NCBI RefSeq assembly: GCF_022919575.1
Contig: NZ_CP095071.1
Location: forward strand, 3,730,001-3,794,000
DNA from: Gracilibacillus salinarum
Lineage (GTDB): Bacteria > Bacillota > Bacilli > Bacillales > Amphibacillaceae
DNA: 64,000 bases
Reading direction: 5' to 3'
This document shows positions 36,190 to 45,781 of this stretch, one piece after another; the first letter of the stretch is position 1; every line of letters starts with the position of its first letter. The notes beneath the pieces are model-generated. The model ran no database searches, had not been told where the DNA came from, and saw nothing but the letters and a program-made list of their open reading frames with translations. Position numbers and translations under genes: made by a program.

Positions 36190-36935
36190 TGTCTGAAGCG
36201 GAAGGTGTTAGAGCATTATTAAAAAGTCATCGATCCATTCGCCGCTTTACAGATCAATCCATATCACAGGAGATAATTGATGATATTGTGGAATGTGGGC
36301 AATGGGCACCCACTTCTCACAATGTACAAGCCTATAGTGTGATCTGTGTACGTGATAAGATTAAGAAACAAGCATTAGCAAGATTATGTGGTAATCAACG
36401 TTATATTGAGGAGTGTCCTGTGTTTTTCATATTTGTAGCAGATTTCTTTCGTCATGCACAACTATGCGAAGCAAATGGCACACCATTTGAAGTGGAAGAA
36501 ACAGAAAACCTTCTGGTTGGTGCGGTAGATACTGCCTTATTTGCAGAAAATGTTTTGTTGGCAGCACGCTCTTACGGACTTGGTGGCGTCATGATCGGAG
36601 GTATTCGAAATGATGCAGCACAGGTGGCGAAATTAGTAAACCTTCCTAAGTGGACAGTTCCAATCATGGGAATGTGTCTAGGTTATCCGGCACAAGAACC
36701 ATGGCAAAAACCAAGGATTGCAAGAGCTGCCATTTATCATGAGGACACTTATCAAATAGAGCAATTGCCACAACAACTACAGGATTATGATACTGTTTCT
36801 GCTGATTATTACAGAAAGCGAACCAACGGACATCGGACAAATGGTTGGAGCGCTGGAATGACATCGTATTTTGGGGAGATACGTAGAGCGAATTTGACTG
36901 ATTTTATTAAAAGTCAGGGCTTTTCATTGAAATAA
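36189..36935 (+). CDS. NfsA/Frp-like nitroreductase family flavoprotein
   Basis: 248 residues: SHRSIRRFTDQSIS (FMN phosphate motif), QWAPTSHNVQ, then GLGGVMIGGIRN and the long C-terminal extension of NADPH-dependent NfsA/Frp proteins. TAATG overlap with the amidohydrolase, so surely part of the operon. It could reduce a pathway intermediate or re-oxidise NADPH; its role is unknown. Terminator follows. Confidence 0.88.
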   Translation: MSEAEGVRALLKSHRSIRRFTDQSISQEIIDDIVECGQWAPTSHNVQAYSVICVRDKIKKQALARLCGNQRYIEECPVFFIFVADFFRHAQLCEANGTPFEVEETENLLVGAVDTALFAENVLLAARSYGLGGVMIGGIRNDAAQVAKLVNLPKWTVPIMGMCLGYPAQEPWQKPRIARAAIYHEDTYQIEQLPQQLQDYDTVSADYYRKRTNGHRTNGWSAGMTSYFGEIRRANLTDFIKSQGFSLK

Positions 36936-36938
36936 TGA

Positions 36939-36982
36939 GAATGGATAGTCAGGCCCCCGACAGGGTCTGGCTATTCATTTTG
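36939..36982 (+). terminator. Terminator of the cyclic-amide operon
   Basis: ATGGATAGTCAG and CTGGCTATTCAT form the stem, followed by TTTT. Confidence 0.8.
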
Positions 36983-37044
36983 CACACTAGAAAATCATAA
37001 GAAAAATGTTGGAACTCGCTAATAGACAAGGCGTTTTCAAGTAA

Positions 37045-37690
37045 AGAAAACATACAAGTACAGTCATGTTCAATAGGAAGACGGGTTTTTTATAATATGA
37101 TTGCAAAATGATCATTTTGATATCGTTTATCTGCTTAGCAAAGCTACTAAAAATGGCTCCTCGTTCTGTGGTCACAGCGGTCTGAAAGTCAACTACTTTA
37201 ATTGCTTCCTTGCTGCCTTGTGCTGAGGAAGCTTACTTCGAAGCAATGTTTGCAGACACTGGCACAGACGAAGTGGATCTTCAGTTCGCGCTGAGGCGTA
37301 AGAAGTCTCCGCATATTTCCTCCGCTTAAGGGATTTACTGCAACGTATGGAACAGCTGAACGCAGTGGTTCTAGACATTATGTTATTCACTCAATTGCTG
37401 TTATGTATATAGCGGTCAATATGCTAGCTCTGACAAATAGTTGCAGAGTCCCAATCTAGCGTAGACCAACCACGTAGACTCCCGCGGGACAGGCAGGCGC
37501 TGAAGATCCAATTTGTGAAGTGGCTTTCTTCACAAATTTAGCTTCAGCCGTGCCCCGCAGGACGCGAAGCGGTATCTCAGCACATAAATTAGATCAAAAT
37601 GATCGCAACGCTAACATCATTCATATTTTAGGCAGTTGTAAATTAGTTTGTTAGTTAAGACCGGTGTGCTTCACTTTCCCGGTTTTTCCT
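37045..37690 (+). repeat. Dispersed composite hairpin element, copy 3
   Basis: Same orientation as copy 1 but more diverged in module A (AAAATGGCTCCTCG, GCATATTTCC). Module B is well kept (ACCAACCACGTAGACTCCCG near 37470 to CGTGCCCCGCAGGACGCG near 37560). The right end keeps CATATTTTAGGCAGTTGTA and then ACCGGTGTG...CCCGGTTTTT, a terminator-like hairpin. It abuts the CapA-like gene. Confidence 0.75.
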
Positions 37691-37711
37691 ACAGGAAGAG
37701 GGTGTGGAGAA

Positions 37712-38998
37712 ATGAGAATGATTGCAACAGGGGACAGCTTTATAGCGAGAAGAATTCCGGAAAATGATAAGCGAGCAAAAAACATTAAAGAATGGATGAA
37801 TGGAGCGGATGTACGTTTTACAAACTTAGAAATTACCACTCATCATAAAGAAGGATATCCATCTCCTTTTAGCGGCGGTACATGGGCAATGGCAGAGCCG
37901 TCGGTATTAGATGATCTAACGTATTACGGATTCAACTTATATAATTGGGCGACTAATCATACAATGGACTATTTGCAAGGCGGTTTATTGGCGACAGAAC
38001 GAGAGCTGGATGCTAGAGGATTGGTTCATGCTGGTGCCGGTCGTACGTTGGCAGCAGCTGCTGAGCCAAGGTATATCGATACTGTTCAAGGGCGTGTTGC
38101 ATTAATAGGCGCTACATCCACATTTCATGAAGCATCACTCGCAGGAGATCCGACACCACATATTAAGGGAAGACCTGGGATAAATCCATTAAGATATGAA
38201 GAAGTATATTATGTCACCAAATCGGAAATGGAGACGCTAAAGCAGATTTCGAATAATACGGATATTGATGCAAACGAGATGCTGAATCGACTAGAAGGCT
38301 TTTCGGTAGAAGGTGGACAAGACGAATTTCTCTTTAGCGGAAAATTGTTTAAAAGCGCGGATCGATCCTACCGTGTGCGACGTCCAGTAAAGCAGGATAT
38401 CGAGAGACTGACTGCATCAATTCAAGCAGCAAGAAGACAGGCCGATTATGTGATTGTCAGTTTGCATAGTCACGAAATGGAGGGAATGGATAAAAATAAA
38501 CCAGCAGACTTTTTACAAGATGCTGCCAGAGCCTGTATCGATGCCGGTGCGCATACGATTTTCGGACATGGGCCTCATGTTGTCAGAGGCGTTGAATTAT
38601 ATCAGGGTAGACCGATTTTTTACAGTCTTGGTAATTTTATTTTTCAAAATGATTCAGTGTCTTACCTGCCATCCGATTTTTATCATAAATACGGACTGCG
38701 TACAGATGCCAATGTTGCGGATGGCTATGATATACGAAGTGATTACGGCAGAAAAGGTCTTGGTGTCAATCCAAATGTCTGGGAATCGGTTATTGCCAAA
38801 TTGATCTGGAATGGGGATGACTTGCAATCCATTGAACTGCAGCCTATTAATCTAGGATTTAAACAGGCAAGGTATCAAAAAGGCTGGCCGGAATTAACGG
38901 ATAACGTCGAGGTCCTGCAACGAATAAAGGAGCTCTCGGAGCCGTTTGGGACTGAGATTGTTGTAGCGGATAATAAAGCGATAGTAGTTTGTACGTAA
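37712..38998 (+). CDS. CapA family protein (poly-gamma-glutamate capsule-type phosphoesterase fold)
   Basis: About 428 residues. MIATGDSFIARRIP, FTNLEITTHH, NWATNHTMDYLQGG, HSHEME, then GHGPHVVRGVELYQGRPIFYSLGNFIF follow the PGA_cap/metallophosphatase-like fold (GDxx, NLE, NH, H, GHxPH). Usually in polyglutamate synthesis, but no signal peptide or capB/capC is here, so its role may differ. ATG 37712 or 37718 both fit a purine-rich site. Confidence 0.85.
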   Translation: MRMIATGDSFIARRIPENDKRAKNIKEWMNGADVRFTNLEITTHHKEGYPSPFSGGTWAMAEPSVLDDLTYYGFNLYNWATNHTMDYLQGGLLATERELDARGLVHAGAGRTLAAAAEPRYIDTVQGRVALIGATSTFHEASLAGDPTPHIKGRPGINPLRYEEVYYVTKSEMETLKQISNNTDIDANEMLNRLEGFSVEGGQDEFLFSGKLFKSADRSYRVRRPVKQDIERLTASIQAARRQADYVIVSLHSHEMEGMDKNKPADFLQDAARACIDAGAHTIFGHGPHVVRGVELYQGRPIFYSLGNFIFQNDSVSYLPSDFYHKYGLRTDANVADGYDIRSDYGRKGLGVNPNVWESVIAKLIWNGDDLQSIELQPINLGFKQARYQKGWPELTDNVEVLQRIKELSEPFGTEIVVADNKAIVVCT

Positions 38999-39001
38999 AA
39001 T

Positions 39002-39044
39002 AATACCGGATAAATCTATCAAAAGATTTATCCGGTATTTGTTT
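39002..39044 (+). terminator. Terminator of the CapA-like gene
   Basis: A perfect 16-bp stem, AATACCGGATAAATCT (39002-39017) with AGATTTATCCGGTATT (39024-39039). Confidence 0.9.
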
Positions 39045-39061
39045 TGTCGCATACAGTTTAT

Positions 39062-39108
39062 CACGGCGCTAACCGTCCGTACCCTCACTGATTGAAGTCT
39101 CATTTTAT
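39062..39108 (+). repeat. Palindromic mini-element remnant (47 bp)
   Basis: Left end CACGGCGCTAACCGTCCGTA is joined to the right end CTCACTGATTGAAGTCTCA; the hairpins are deleted. It follows GTTTAT and ends TTTTAT. Confidence 0.8.
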
Positions 39109-39117
39109 CAAAATTAG

Positions 39118-40272
39118 CTATTCCTCCAGTCCATATTTCCCTTCATCTTCCCCATAATATTTGTTATAGCGTCTCTTGAATTTATAGAAAATATACTCCA
39201 CTACGACTTTGAGAATTGCATAGCCTGGTATACCTAGGATTACCCCAACAACACCAAACAAATTCCCGGCAATCAATAATACAAAAATAATGGTTAATGG
39301 ATGGATATGCATTGTTTTTCCCATGATATTAGGAGAGACAAAGTTACCTTCCAGGAATTGAACAGCAACCCAAACAATCGCAAGTTTCAGTAGCATAAAT
39401 GGCGAATTGACAATCGCAATGATGATGGCTGGTATGATAGCAATGGTTGGTCCTAAATATGGAACAACACTGGTCACCGCAGCAACTATAGCTAATGTGA
39501 AAGCATAGTCCAGCCCAATAATCAGATAGCCAATAAACAGCAGCATTCCAATCACGGTTGCAACGATAATTTGCCCTTGTATGTAAGAGCCTACCTGTGT
39601 GTCCATATTTGATAGAATCTGACTCACATCATTGCGAAATTTAGGTGGTAATAATTTGATAAAGAATCCTTGAAACTTTTTTCCATCCTTTAAAAGAAAA
39701 AACAGGATGAAAGGAAAAGTAATAATGGAGACTACTGTTGTTGTAATGGTACTAGCGATATTTTGTATCCCTTCATAGCCGCTCGATATATAATTGCCGA
39801 TCAATTGCGGAATCTCACTTAATTGATCCATCAACCATTGATAGCCTTCGTCATAATACGCGGCTAAAAAGGAATTTTGGATCCAGTTAGAGAGCTCATT
39901 GCCGAGCTGGCGTAAATAGCTTGGGAATGTTTGGATAAGATCTTTCACCTGTGCTTCAATGGCTGGTGCTGTCAACAGGATGATACCTGTCAGCGCACCG
40001 CTAATGCCAAGGATTAAGATTAATATCCCCCAAATACGGCGAATGCGAAATCGCTCCAGCAGATTGACAATCGGATTTAGCAAATAATATGCGACAAAGG
40101 CTAATATAACTGGTGGAGCAAGCGTACTAAATATTACGACAAATGGATGAAACACGAATGATATTTTCGTATAAATAAAGATGAAAATACCGATCAATAT
40201 AAATAGTGCCAGTAAATAGAATATGTTTTTACCACCGATAAATTGTAAAAAACGGTTGGACGAATTCATCAT
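39118..40272 (-). CDS. AI-2E family transporter (TqsA/YdiK-like)
   Basis: 384 residues with about eight spans. Family marks: FVAYYLLNPIVNLLERFRIRRIWGI near the N-terminus, then ALVAAVTSVVPYLGPTIAIIPAIIIAI-like region (VVPYLGPTI) and a late HPLTIIFVLLIAGNLFGVVGVILGIPGYAI block. Known members export small molecules or act in Na+/H+ exchange; substrate unknown. GGAGATATG upstream of the start. Confidence 0.9.
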   Translation of the reverse strand: MMNSSNRFLQFIGGKNIFYLLALFILIGIFIFIYTKISFVFHPFVVIFSTLAPPVILAFVAYYLLNPIVNLLERFRIRRIWGILILILGISGALTGIILLTAPAIEAQVKDLIQTFPSYLRQLGNELSNWIQNSFLAAYYDEGYQWLMDQLSEIPQLIGNYISSGYEGIQNIASTITTTVVSIITFPFILFFLLKDGKKFQGFFIKLLPPKFRNDVSQILSNMDTQVGSYIQGQIIVATVIGMLLFIGYLIIGLDYAFTLAIVAAVTSVVPYLGPTIAIIPAIIIAIVNSPFMLLKLAIVWVAVQFLEGNFVSPNIMGKTMHIHPLTIIFVLLIAGNLFGVVGVILGIPGYAILKVVVEYIFYKFKRRYNKYYGEDEGKYGLEE

Positions 40273-40324
40273 ACATATCTCCTTTTTGGGTTATATCACA
40301 AATCATTAAAAGAATGATAATTTA

Positions 40325-40670
40325 TCGTTCAGCTGTCGCATCTAGAAGCTGTATTATAAAATTACAGTCATAAAGAAGACCATTTCACATAGTGGAACTT
40401 CAGCACCTGCCTCGTCTACCCTAATGTATGGGTTCTGCAATTGATACAAGGTATCCATCAGTGTCCGTTCTTGAGATTAATTATGCAAAATGAGCTGCTC
40501 CTTATGTAATAGCTCTTCACTTAAGTGTAGGAAATATGCAGAGCTTTGCTATGCGTATAATACATGTCAAAATGACCGCATTGATTTACAGTTTCACGAT
40601 ACATAATTCAGATTATTGAATGCTAGCGTCAGTTAGGTCGGCTCGGGTTTTTGCCTTTTTTTAAATGTAC
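40325..40670 (-). repeat. Dispersed composite hairpin element, degenerate partial copy
   Basis: Most of the 40273-40700 gap. Recognisable parts: TTCAGCACCTGCC (40407), GTGTAGGAAATATGCAGAGCTTTGC (40528-40552, module A edge) and CATGTCAAAATGACCGCATT. At 40636-40665 lies the terminator-like GGTCGGCTCGGGTTTTT. Confidence 0.55.
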
Positions 40671-40710
40671 CATAGCACACGCTTTTTTGCTAAAAATATG
40701 TAACAGTTTT

Positions 40711-40762
40711 TACATGTACGGACATATTTGCGTTGACGCTCATACATGTAAAATGATAAGAT
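40711..40762 (+). promoter_or_regulatory. Promoter of the FGGY kinase gene with paired TACATGTA palindromes
   Basis: TTGACG (40733-40738), an 18-bp spacer and TAAGAT (40757-40762). TACATGTA occurs at 40711-40718 and 40743-40750, once upstream of and once between the promoter boxes, a possible repressor site (GntR-type palindromes look like this). A weak cre-like TTGGAAACGTTTTAC is at 40906-40920. Confidence 0.5.
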
Positions 40763-40962
40763 AAAAGTATACTAGTTTCACACAATATATGAACGATAAT
40801 ATTAGCAATAACAAGGCTATTTCAGTTGTACCGACAAGTTACTTGCTGTTTACAGGATACCCAATTCTAGCAGATAGTAATCAATAATTTTATGAAAATA
40901 CAATATTGGAAACGTTTTACAAGGTTGTGAAACGGATTAACTTTTTAATGGGGGAAATGCAA

Positions 40963-42561
40963 ATGGTTTTCGAAGTAAAAGAAGCAATTCAGAATGGAAA
41001 TACTGTACTGGGGATTGAATTTGGTTCAACGCGAATTAAATCCGTATTAATTGATGAAAATAATGCGCCGATAGCTTCAGGTGGTCACGACTGGGAGAAT
41101 AGCTATGTGAATAACATTTGGACATATAGTGTTGATGACATCTGGAAGGGTGTGCAGGATAGCTATCAAAAAATGGCTGCTGAGGTTAAAGAGCAGTATG
41201 GCGTATCTATTCAAAAAATTGGCGCAATTGGTTTTAGTGGTATGATGCATGGTTATATGGCATTTGATCAGCAAGATGAGCTTCTTGTTCCATTCCGCAC
41301 GTGGAGAAACAATATTACCGAACAAGCTTCAACAGAATTAACGGAACTCTTTCAATACAACATTCCGCAAAGATGGAGTATTGCCCACTTATATCAAGCA
41401 ATTCTTAATAAGGAAGAGCATGTATCATCCATTAACTTTCTAACGACAATTGCCGGTTACATCCACTGGAAGTTAACAGGTAAGAAGGTGCTAGGTGTCG
41501 GTGAAGCAAGTGGTGTTTTCCCGATTGATATTAATAATAAGCAATTTAACGATTCCATGATAAATCAATTTAATGAGAATGTTGCTTCTAACCAGCTTCC
41601 ATGGTCGCTGGAGAACATTTTACCAGAGGTATTAGTTGCAGGTGAGAATGCTGGAGAACTTACGGTAGCGGGTGCGAAATTGCTAGATGTAAGTGGAGAA
41701 CTGCAAGCAGGTATTCCACTATGTCCGCCAGAAGGGGATGCTGGTACAGGAATGGTTGCAACGAATAGTGTAGCCAAGCGTACTGGTAACGTATCAGCAG
41801 GAACGTCGGCATTTGCAATGATTGTTCTGGAAAAAGATTTATCAAAAGTTCATCCGGAGATTGACCTTGTAACAACACCAACAGGAAATCTCGTTGCGAT
41901 GGCGCACTCTAACAACTGTACGTCTGATTTGAATGCATGGGTCGGTATTTTTGAAGAATTTTCAAATGCAATGGGTATCAATGTAGATAAAGATAAATTA
42001 TTTGGAACGCTGTATCATAAAGCGTTAGAAGGCGATGCGGATGCTGGCGGACTTCTTTCTTATGGCTATCTTTCAGGAGAGCATATGACTCATTTCGAAG
42101 AAGGTCGACCATTGTTTGCGCGGTCTTCCGATAGTAATTTCACGTTAGCTAATTTCATGCGATCTCATTTGTTCACCGCATTTGGTGCAATGAAAATCGG
42201 AATGGATATTTTATTAAAAGAAGAAAATGTAAAGCTGGATGAAATCTTAGGACACGGTGGTGTATTTAAGACAGAAGGCGTTGGTCAAAGCATCTTAGCA
42301 GGTGCATTGAACGTTCCGGTTTCCGTTATGGAGACAGCAGGAGAAGGTGGCGCATGGGGTATTGCGTTACTAGGTTCATATATGATTAACAAAGAAGAAA
42401 ATGAATCGCTGGATGATTACTTGACTAACAAAGTATTTGCCAGCCAGGCGATTAAAACAATCTCGCCGGAGGCTAAAGATGTAGAAGGTTTCGAGCGTTT
42501 TATGGAACGCTATAAAAAAGGACTATCCATCGAAAGAGCAGCAGTAGAAAATCTTCAATAA
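40963..42561 (+). CDS. FGGY-family carbohydrate kinase (ribulokinase/xylulokinase-like)
   Basis: 532 residues. [17 protein letters not shown] is the phosphate-1 loop; [54 protein letters not shown] and [13 protein letters not shown] follow the FGGY layout. It phosphorylates a pentulose or related sugar; L-ribulose or D-xylulose is likely beside pectin and xylan genes. ATG 40963 has GGGGG eight bases upstream; the open frame reaching 40906 is not used. Monocistronic. Confidence 0.88.
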   Translation: MVFEVKEAIQNGNTVLGIEFGSTRIKSVLIDENNAPIASGGHDWENSYVNNIWTYSVDDIWKGVQDSYQKMAAEVKEQYGVSIQKIGAIGFSGMMHGYMAFDQQDELLVPFRTWRNNITEQASTELTELFQYNIPQRWSIAHLYQAILNKEEHVSSINFLTTIAGYIHWKLTGKKVLGVGEASGVFPIDINNKQFNDSMINQFNENVASNQLPWSLENILPEVLVAGENAGELTVAGAKLLDVSGELQAGIPLCPPEGDAGTGMVATNSVAKRTGNVSAGTSAFAMIVLEKDLSKVHPEIDLVTTPTGNLVAMAHSNNCTSDLNAWVGIFEEFSNAMGINVDKDKLFGTLYHKALEGDADAGGLLSYGYLSGEHMTHFEEGRPLFARSSDSNFTLANFMRSHLFTAFGAMKIGMDILLKEENVKLDEILGHGGVFKTEGVGQSILAGALNVPVSVMETAGEGGAWGIALLGSYMINKEENESLDDYLTNKVFASQAIKTISPEAKDVEGFERFMERYKKGLSIERAAVENLQ

Positions 42562-42567
42562 TAGCAG

Positions 42568-42602
42568 AAAGGTTCCGTCCGAATGTGGGCGGAACCTTTT
42601 TA
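42568..42602 (+). terminator. Terminator of the FGGY kinase gene
   Basis: AAGGTTCCG and CGGAACCTT enclose a GC-rich loop, followed by TTTTTATT. Confidence 0.88.
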
Positions 42603-42603
42603 T

Positions 42604-42666
42604 TACGGCGCTAATCGTATTTCAAGATTCGAGAGATGAAAAAATATAAGAAGAGGATAAAAATTT
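42604..42666 (+). repeat. Palindromic mini-element, left-half remnant
   Basis: TACGGCGCTAATCGTATTTCAAGATT... then AAGAAGAGGATAAA resembles the left arm of the 150-bp element, after TTTTTAT. The right hairpin is missing. Confidence 0.6.
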
Positions 42667-42749
42667 AACAATGAAGAAGGTCGACGGCTCGGAGCTAAGA
42701 TTTAGAGTAACTTGCTAAAATACAAGACAAAAGCCGAATATTTCTAATC

Positions 42750-43300
42750 AGTTAAAGCAAGTGTATAAGTGCAGTCATCTTATAGAGTTTGAAGTTAAGT
42801 TCCTATAATATGTAAAATGAAACTGTCTAACTTGATGATAATTTTGATAGATTCCATCTGCTTAACAAAGCTCTGCCTGCCTGTCCCGCGGAAGTCTCCG
42901 TGGTTGGCCTACGCTAGAATTGGGACTCTACAATTTTTGGGAGAGCTAGCATATTGATCGTCTACATATATAATAGTTATTGAAAAATGCCTAGAACCAC
43001 TGCTTTTAGCTGTTCCATACGTTGTAGCACTTCCCTCAAGCGTAGGAAATAGGCGGAGACTCCCGTGGGATCAGTCGTGTGTGAAGACCCCGCAGTGAGC
43101 GGTTTTTGCTCGCGAGGAGCCTGAACCCGACCCCACAGGACGCGGAGCCTATTTCCGGAGCTTTGCTAAGCAGATAATCTATATCAATATGACCATTTTG
43201 CAATACAGTTGTACTTAACATAATCCATATTATAGGAAGTTGTATATATATAATTTATTTCAAAAAAAACAGAAGGGTATGCCCTTTTTTTTAATTGTCT
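42750..43300 (-). repeat. Dispersed composite hairpin element, copy 4 (inverted)
   Basis: Outer repeats are kept: CCTATAATATGTAAAATG (from 42802) and ACATAATCCATATTATAGG (ending 43236). Module B is shortened (CCCGCGGAAGTCTCCGTGGTTGGCC near 42890). Module A runs from GGAAATAGGCGGAG (43047) to GCCTATTTCCGG (43147) and holds an inner CCGCAGTGAGCG/CTCGCGAGGAG hairpin not seen in the other copies. A GGGTATGCCC hairpin with T run follows at 43275. Confidence 0.8.
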
Positions 43301-43400
43301 AAAAGTGTGCTTATTTACAATTTTGTATACGTATTTACAATTCTGAACACAGCAGGTTATAGCAGTCTGCTGACATGATTGCTGCAATTTAAGTAATAGA

Positions 43401-43474
43401 CTGATAAGTTTTGTTAACAGATATCAGCAGAACAAAACCCCCACTGATTGAAGCCTCACTTGATATTAAGATAG
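43401..43474 (+). repeat. Palindromic mini-element, right-half remnant
   Basis: CTGATAAGTTTTG, then CCCCCACTGATTGAAGCCTCACTTGAT matches the right end of the 150-bp element. The left hairpin is missing. The rest of the gap up to 43700 is AT-rich with no gene. Confidence 0.65.
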
Positions 43475-43713
43475 CTAAAAAGTTACTTTACAACTCAATT
43501 CGTTTCATTATCAAATTAAATGCCAGCTATTAATCCGCTCTATACATAATCATTAGCTCAGAAATGATGATTTCGAATATTGACGAGGTTAGTAGAAAAG
43601 TATGTCAAGTGATCTCGAAATATTGTGAATTTTGCTCTTTAAATAGAAAATTATGGTATTTAAATAGTTAAATTTTACAAAAATGTACCAAAACTGTAAA
43701 AATGATTATTTAA

Positions 43714-43728
43714 AAGAAAGCGATTACA
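43714..43728 (+). promoter_or_regulatory. Probable cre (CcpA) site upstream of pectate lyase
   Basis: AAGAAAGCGATTACA matches 14 of 15 positions of WTGNAARCGNWWWCA and lies 92 bp before the start. Confidence 0.55.
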
Positions 43729-43819
43729 TGTTAAGTTTGAATTGTCAGATCAAGAAAGGAGGATCGATGTTTCGAAAATCAATAGTCACCAAAAAAATTT
43801 CAGAAAAGGACGTGAGAAA

Positions 43820-44818
43820 ATGAAGAAAATATCAATGAAATCGCTGATCATTTTTGTCATGATGTTGTCAATTGTAGGATTTTCGTCTGTTCCCGCGTTT
43901 GCAGCTACACCTGATTTCTCAATGACAGGGTTTGCTACATCTGATGGTGGGACAACTGGCGGTAATGGTGGAGATGAAGTGACTGTGCAGACAGGTGATG
44001 AGCTTGCCGACGCCTTAGATGAAAAGGATGAAAACACGCCACTTAAGATATATGTAGATGGCACAATTACAACTAGTAATACGTCAGATAGCAAAATCAA
44101 CATTAAAGATGTTTCTGATGTATCCATCATTGGTGTTGGTACGAATGGTGAATTTGACGGAATCGGCATAAAAGTTTGGCGTGCAGATAATGTAATTATT
44201 CGAAACCTCACGATTCATGAAGTAGACAGTGGTGATAAGGATGCTATTAGTGTGGAAGGACCATCAAGCAATATTTGGGTGGATCATAACGAGCTTTACG
44301 CAGATTTAAATGTCGATAAAGATCACTATGATGGCCTGTTTGATGTGAAGCGTGATGCTTATAATATTACGTTCTCATGGAACTATGTGCATGACAGCTG
44401 GAAAGCAATGTTGATGGGCTCATCTGATAGTGATGACGATGATCGAAATATCACCTTCCATCATAACCATTTCCAAGATCTAAACTCAAGAGTACCTGCT
44501 TTCCGTCATGGAGAAGGACACTTGTATAATAACTACTTTGAAGGTATTATTGACACTGGTATTAATTCCCGAATGGGAGCCGAGTTGTTGGTAGAAAATA
44601 ATGTATTCGAAGATTCTAAAGATCCATTAGGTTATTGGTATAGCGATAGCACTGGCTATTGGAACGTATCTAATAACTTGTATATTAATAGTACAGGCAG
44701 TCAGCCGACTACATCTACGACGAATTATACGGTGCCATACAGCTACTCATTAACTCCTGTTAATGATGTGAAATCAGTCGTAACGCAAAATGCAGGTGTT
44801 GGTGTTGTACAGCCTTAA
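43820..44818 (+). CDS. pel: Secreted pectate lyase, polysaccharide lyase family 1
   Basis: 332 residues with a Sec signal peptide ([20 protein letters not shown]...PAFA, cut before ATPDF). The parallel beta-helix of PL1 is clear: [24 protein letters not shown] (WIDH-type motif), then [33 protein letters not shown] (calcium Asp residues) and [21 protein letters not shown] with the catalytic-site Arg. It cleaves polygalacturonate by beta-elimination outside the cell. ATG 43820 follows AAAGGACGTGAG. A cre-like box upstream suggests glucose repression. Confidence 0.93.
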   Translation: MKKISMKSLIIFVMMLSIVGFSSVPAFAATPDFSMTGFATSDGGTTGGNGGDEVTVQTGDELADALDEKDENTPLKIYVDGTITTSNTSDSKINIKDVSDVSIIGVGTNGEFDGIGIKVWRADNVIIRNLTIHEVDSGDKDAISVEGPSSNIWVDHNELYADLNVDKDHYDGLFDVKRDAYNITFSWNYVHDSWKAMLMGSSDSDDDDRNITFHHNHFQDLNSRVPAFRHGEGHLYNNYFEGIIDTGINSRMGAELLVENNVFEDSKDPLGYWYSDSTGYWNVSNNLYINSTGSQPTTSTTNYTVPYSYSLTPVNDVKSVVTQNAGVGVVQP

Positions 44819-44830
44819 ATGACCGATAGG

Positions 44831-44860
44831 GAGCTGCAAATTTTTGTAGCTCTCTTTACT
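44831..44860 (+). terminator. Terminator of pectate lyase
   Basis: GAGCTGCAAA (44831-44840) and TTTGTAGCTC (44843-44852), then TCTTTACTTTT; it lies against the convergent TetR gene. Confidence 0.7.
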
Positions 44861-45425
44861 TTTGCTTATAAATACCTTGTGTCAAAACGTGTGTCATTTG
44901 ATCGGCCATCTCCTGGGGAGAGAAGGGTAAATCATTCTTAATCCAGTCCATAATTAAAGATAGGATAGCACCTGCAATATAATTCGTTAAAAAATCTTTA
45001 CTGACAATAATTTGCCCTCCGTTTTTCTGCAAAAGCGTTACATTTTCTCCGATCGATTCTTTAAGAGCGTTTGTCATTTTCCAAGGAAAGTCTACCAGCC
45101 CTTTTTCGCTTAAGAATATGTGATAGATATGGCGGTTCTCATCAACATGTGCGAAGGCAGCCAATAAAGGTGGATGGATAATATCACTGAATGAGGTTCC
45201 TATTATAGGTAGAGATATCTCATTCTGCAAACCTTTAAGTAAATTATTTGCAATATGATCAATTAAGTCATATTTGTCTTTGTAGTGATAGTAGAAGGTA
45301 GCTCTATTTATATCTGCTTCCGTAATAATATCCGAAACGGTAATGGATTTGATTGCTTTTTGCGAGGAGAGCGTAAATAAAGCATTCATTATTCGGTCTA
45401 ATGTTTTTGTGATGCGCCGGTCCAT
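44856..45425 (-). CDS. TetR/AcrR family transcriptional regulator
   Basis: 189 residues. Helix-turn-helix: RIMNALFTLSSQKAIKSITVSDIITEADINRATFYYHYKDKYDLI; the C-terminal ligand domain has the layout of TetR proteins with DhaS-like regulators. ATG 45425 follows AAGGAGGGGAC; the frame extends 30 codons upstream without support. The target is unknown; it neighbours no transporter on its own strand. Confidence 0.9.
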   Translation of the reverse strand: MDRRITKTLDRIMNALFTLSSQKAIKSITVSDIITEADINRATFYYHYKDKYDLIDHIANNLLKGLQNEISLPIIGTSFSDIIHPPLLAAFAHVDENRHIYHIFLSEKGLVDFPWKMTNALKESIGENVTLLQKNGGQIIVSKDFLTNYIAGAILSLIMDWIKNDLPFSPQEMADQMTHVLTQGIYKQK

Positions 45426-45627
45426 TAAAGTCCCCTCCTTGTGATATTTACTATAAGCACAAGCACATATTACCACAACCAAGTCCGAGAGGGAAATGTA
45501 TGATAAAGAAAGCATATAATTACGGTATAAAACTGAAATGTGAAATGTTGGTTCTGATAATATGAATCATAGAAAGTTGTCCATATTCGTAAGTTGATTG
45601 ACTGTTAAGGTGTGCGTTTCCAAGAAT

Positions 45628-45719
45628 GGGAAAGTATCGTCCATAATCCCTCCCCCGCTTAGCTTCTTATTTATCTCCCAAATCTTGAAGTGGGGATATT
45701 ACGGACGGTTAGCGCCGTG
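45628..45719 (-). repeat. Palindromic mini-element, left two thirds, inverted
   Basis: On the minus strand CACGGCGCTAACCGTCCGTAATATCCCCACTTCAAG to GGACGATACTTTCCC; the last hairpin is lost. Sits in the gap between the TetR gene and the cyd operon, possibly in its regulatory region. Confidence 0.75.
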
Positions 45720-45781
45720 TTAAAAAAAGATCGATTATTAAAATCTAAGTCAGGGTAGAATAATGGCAAGGAGTGATATAT

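Noticed and set aside
37664..37711. Longer N-terminus of the CapA-like protein
   Set aside because: It would be encoded by the terminator-like right flank of composite copy 3 and lacks a ribosome site; starts at 37712 or 37718 fit.
43036..43387. Minus-strand frames of 61 and 67 codons
   Set aside because: Inside composite element copy 4 and its AT-rich flank; no ribosome site or protein-like composition.
45520..45780. Rex-type operator before the cyd operon
   Set aside because: No TTGTGA-N6-TCACAA palindrome could be found; much of the gap is a mini-element remnant.
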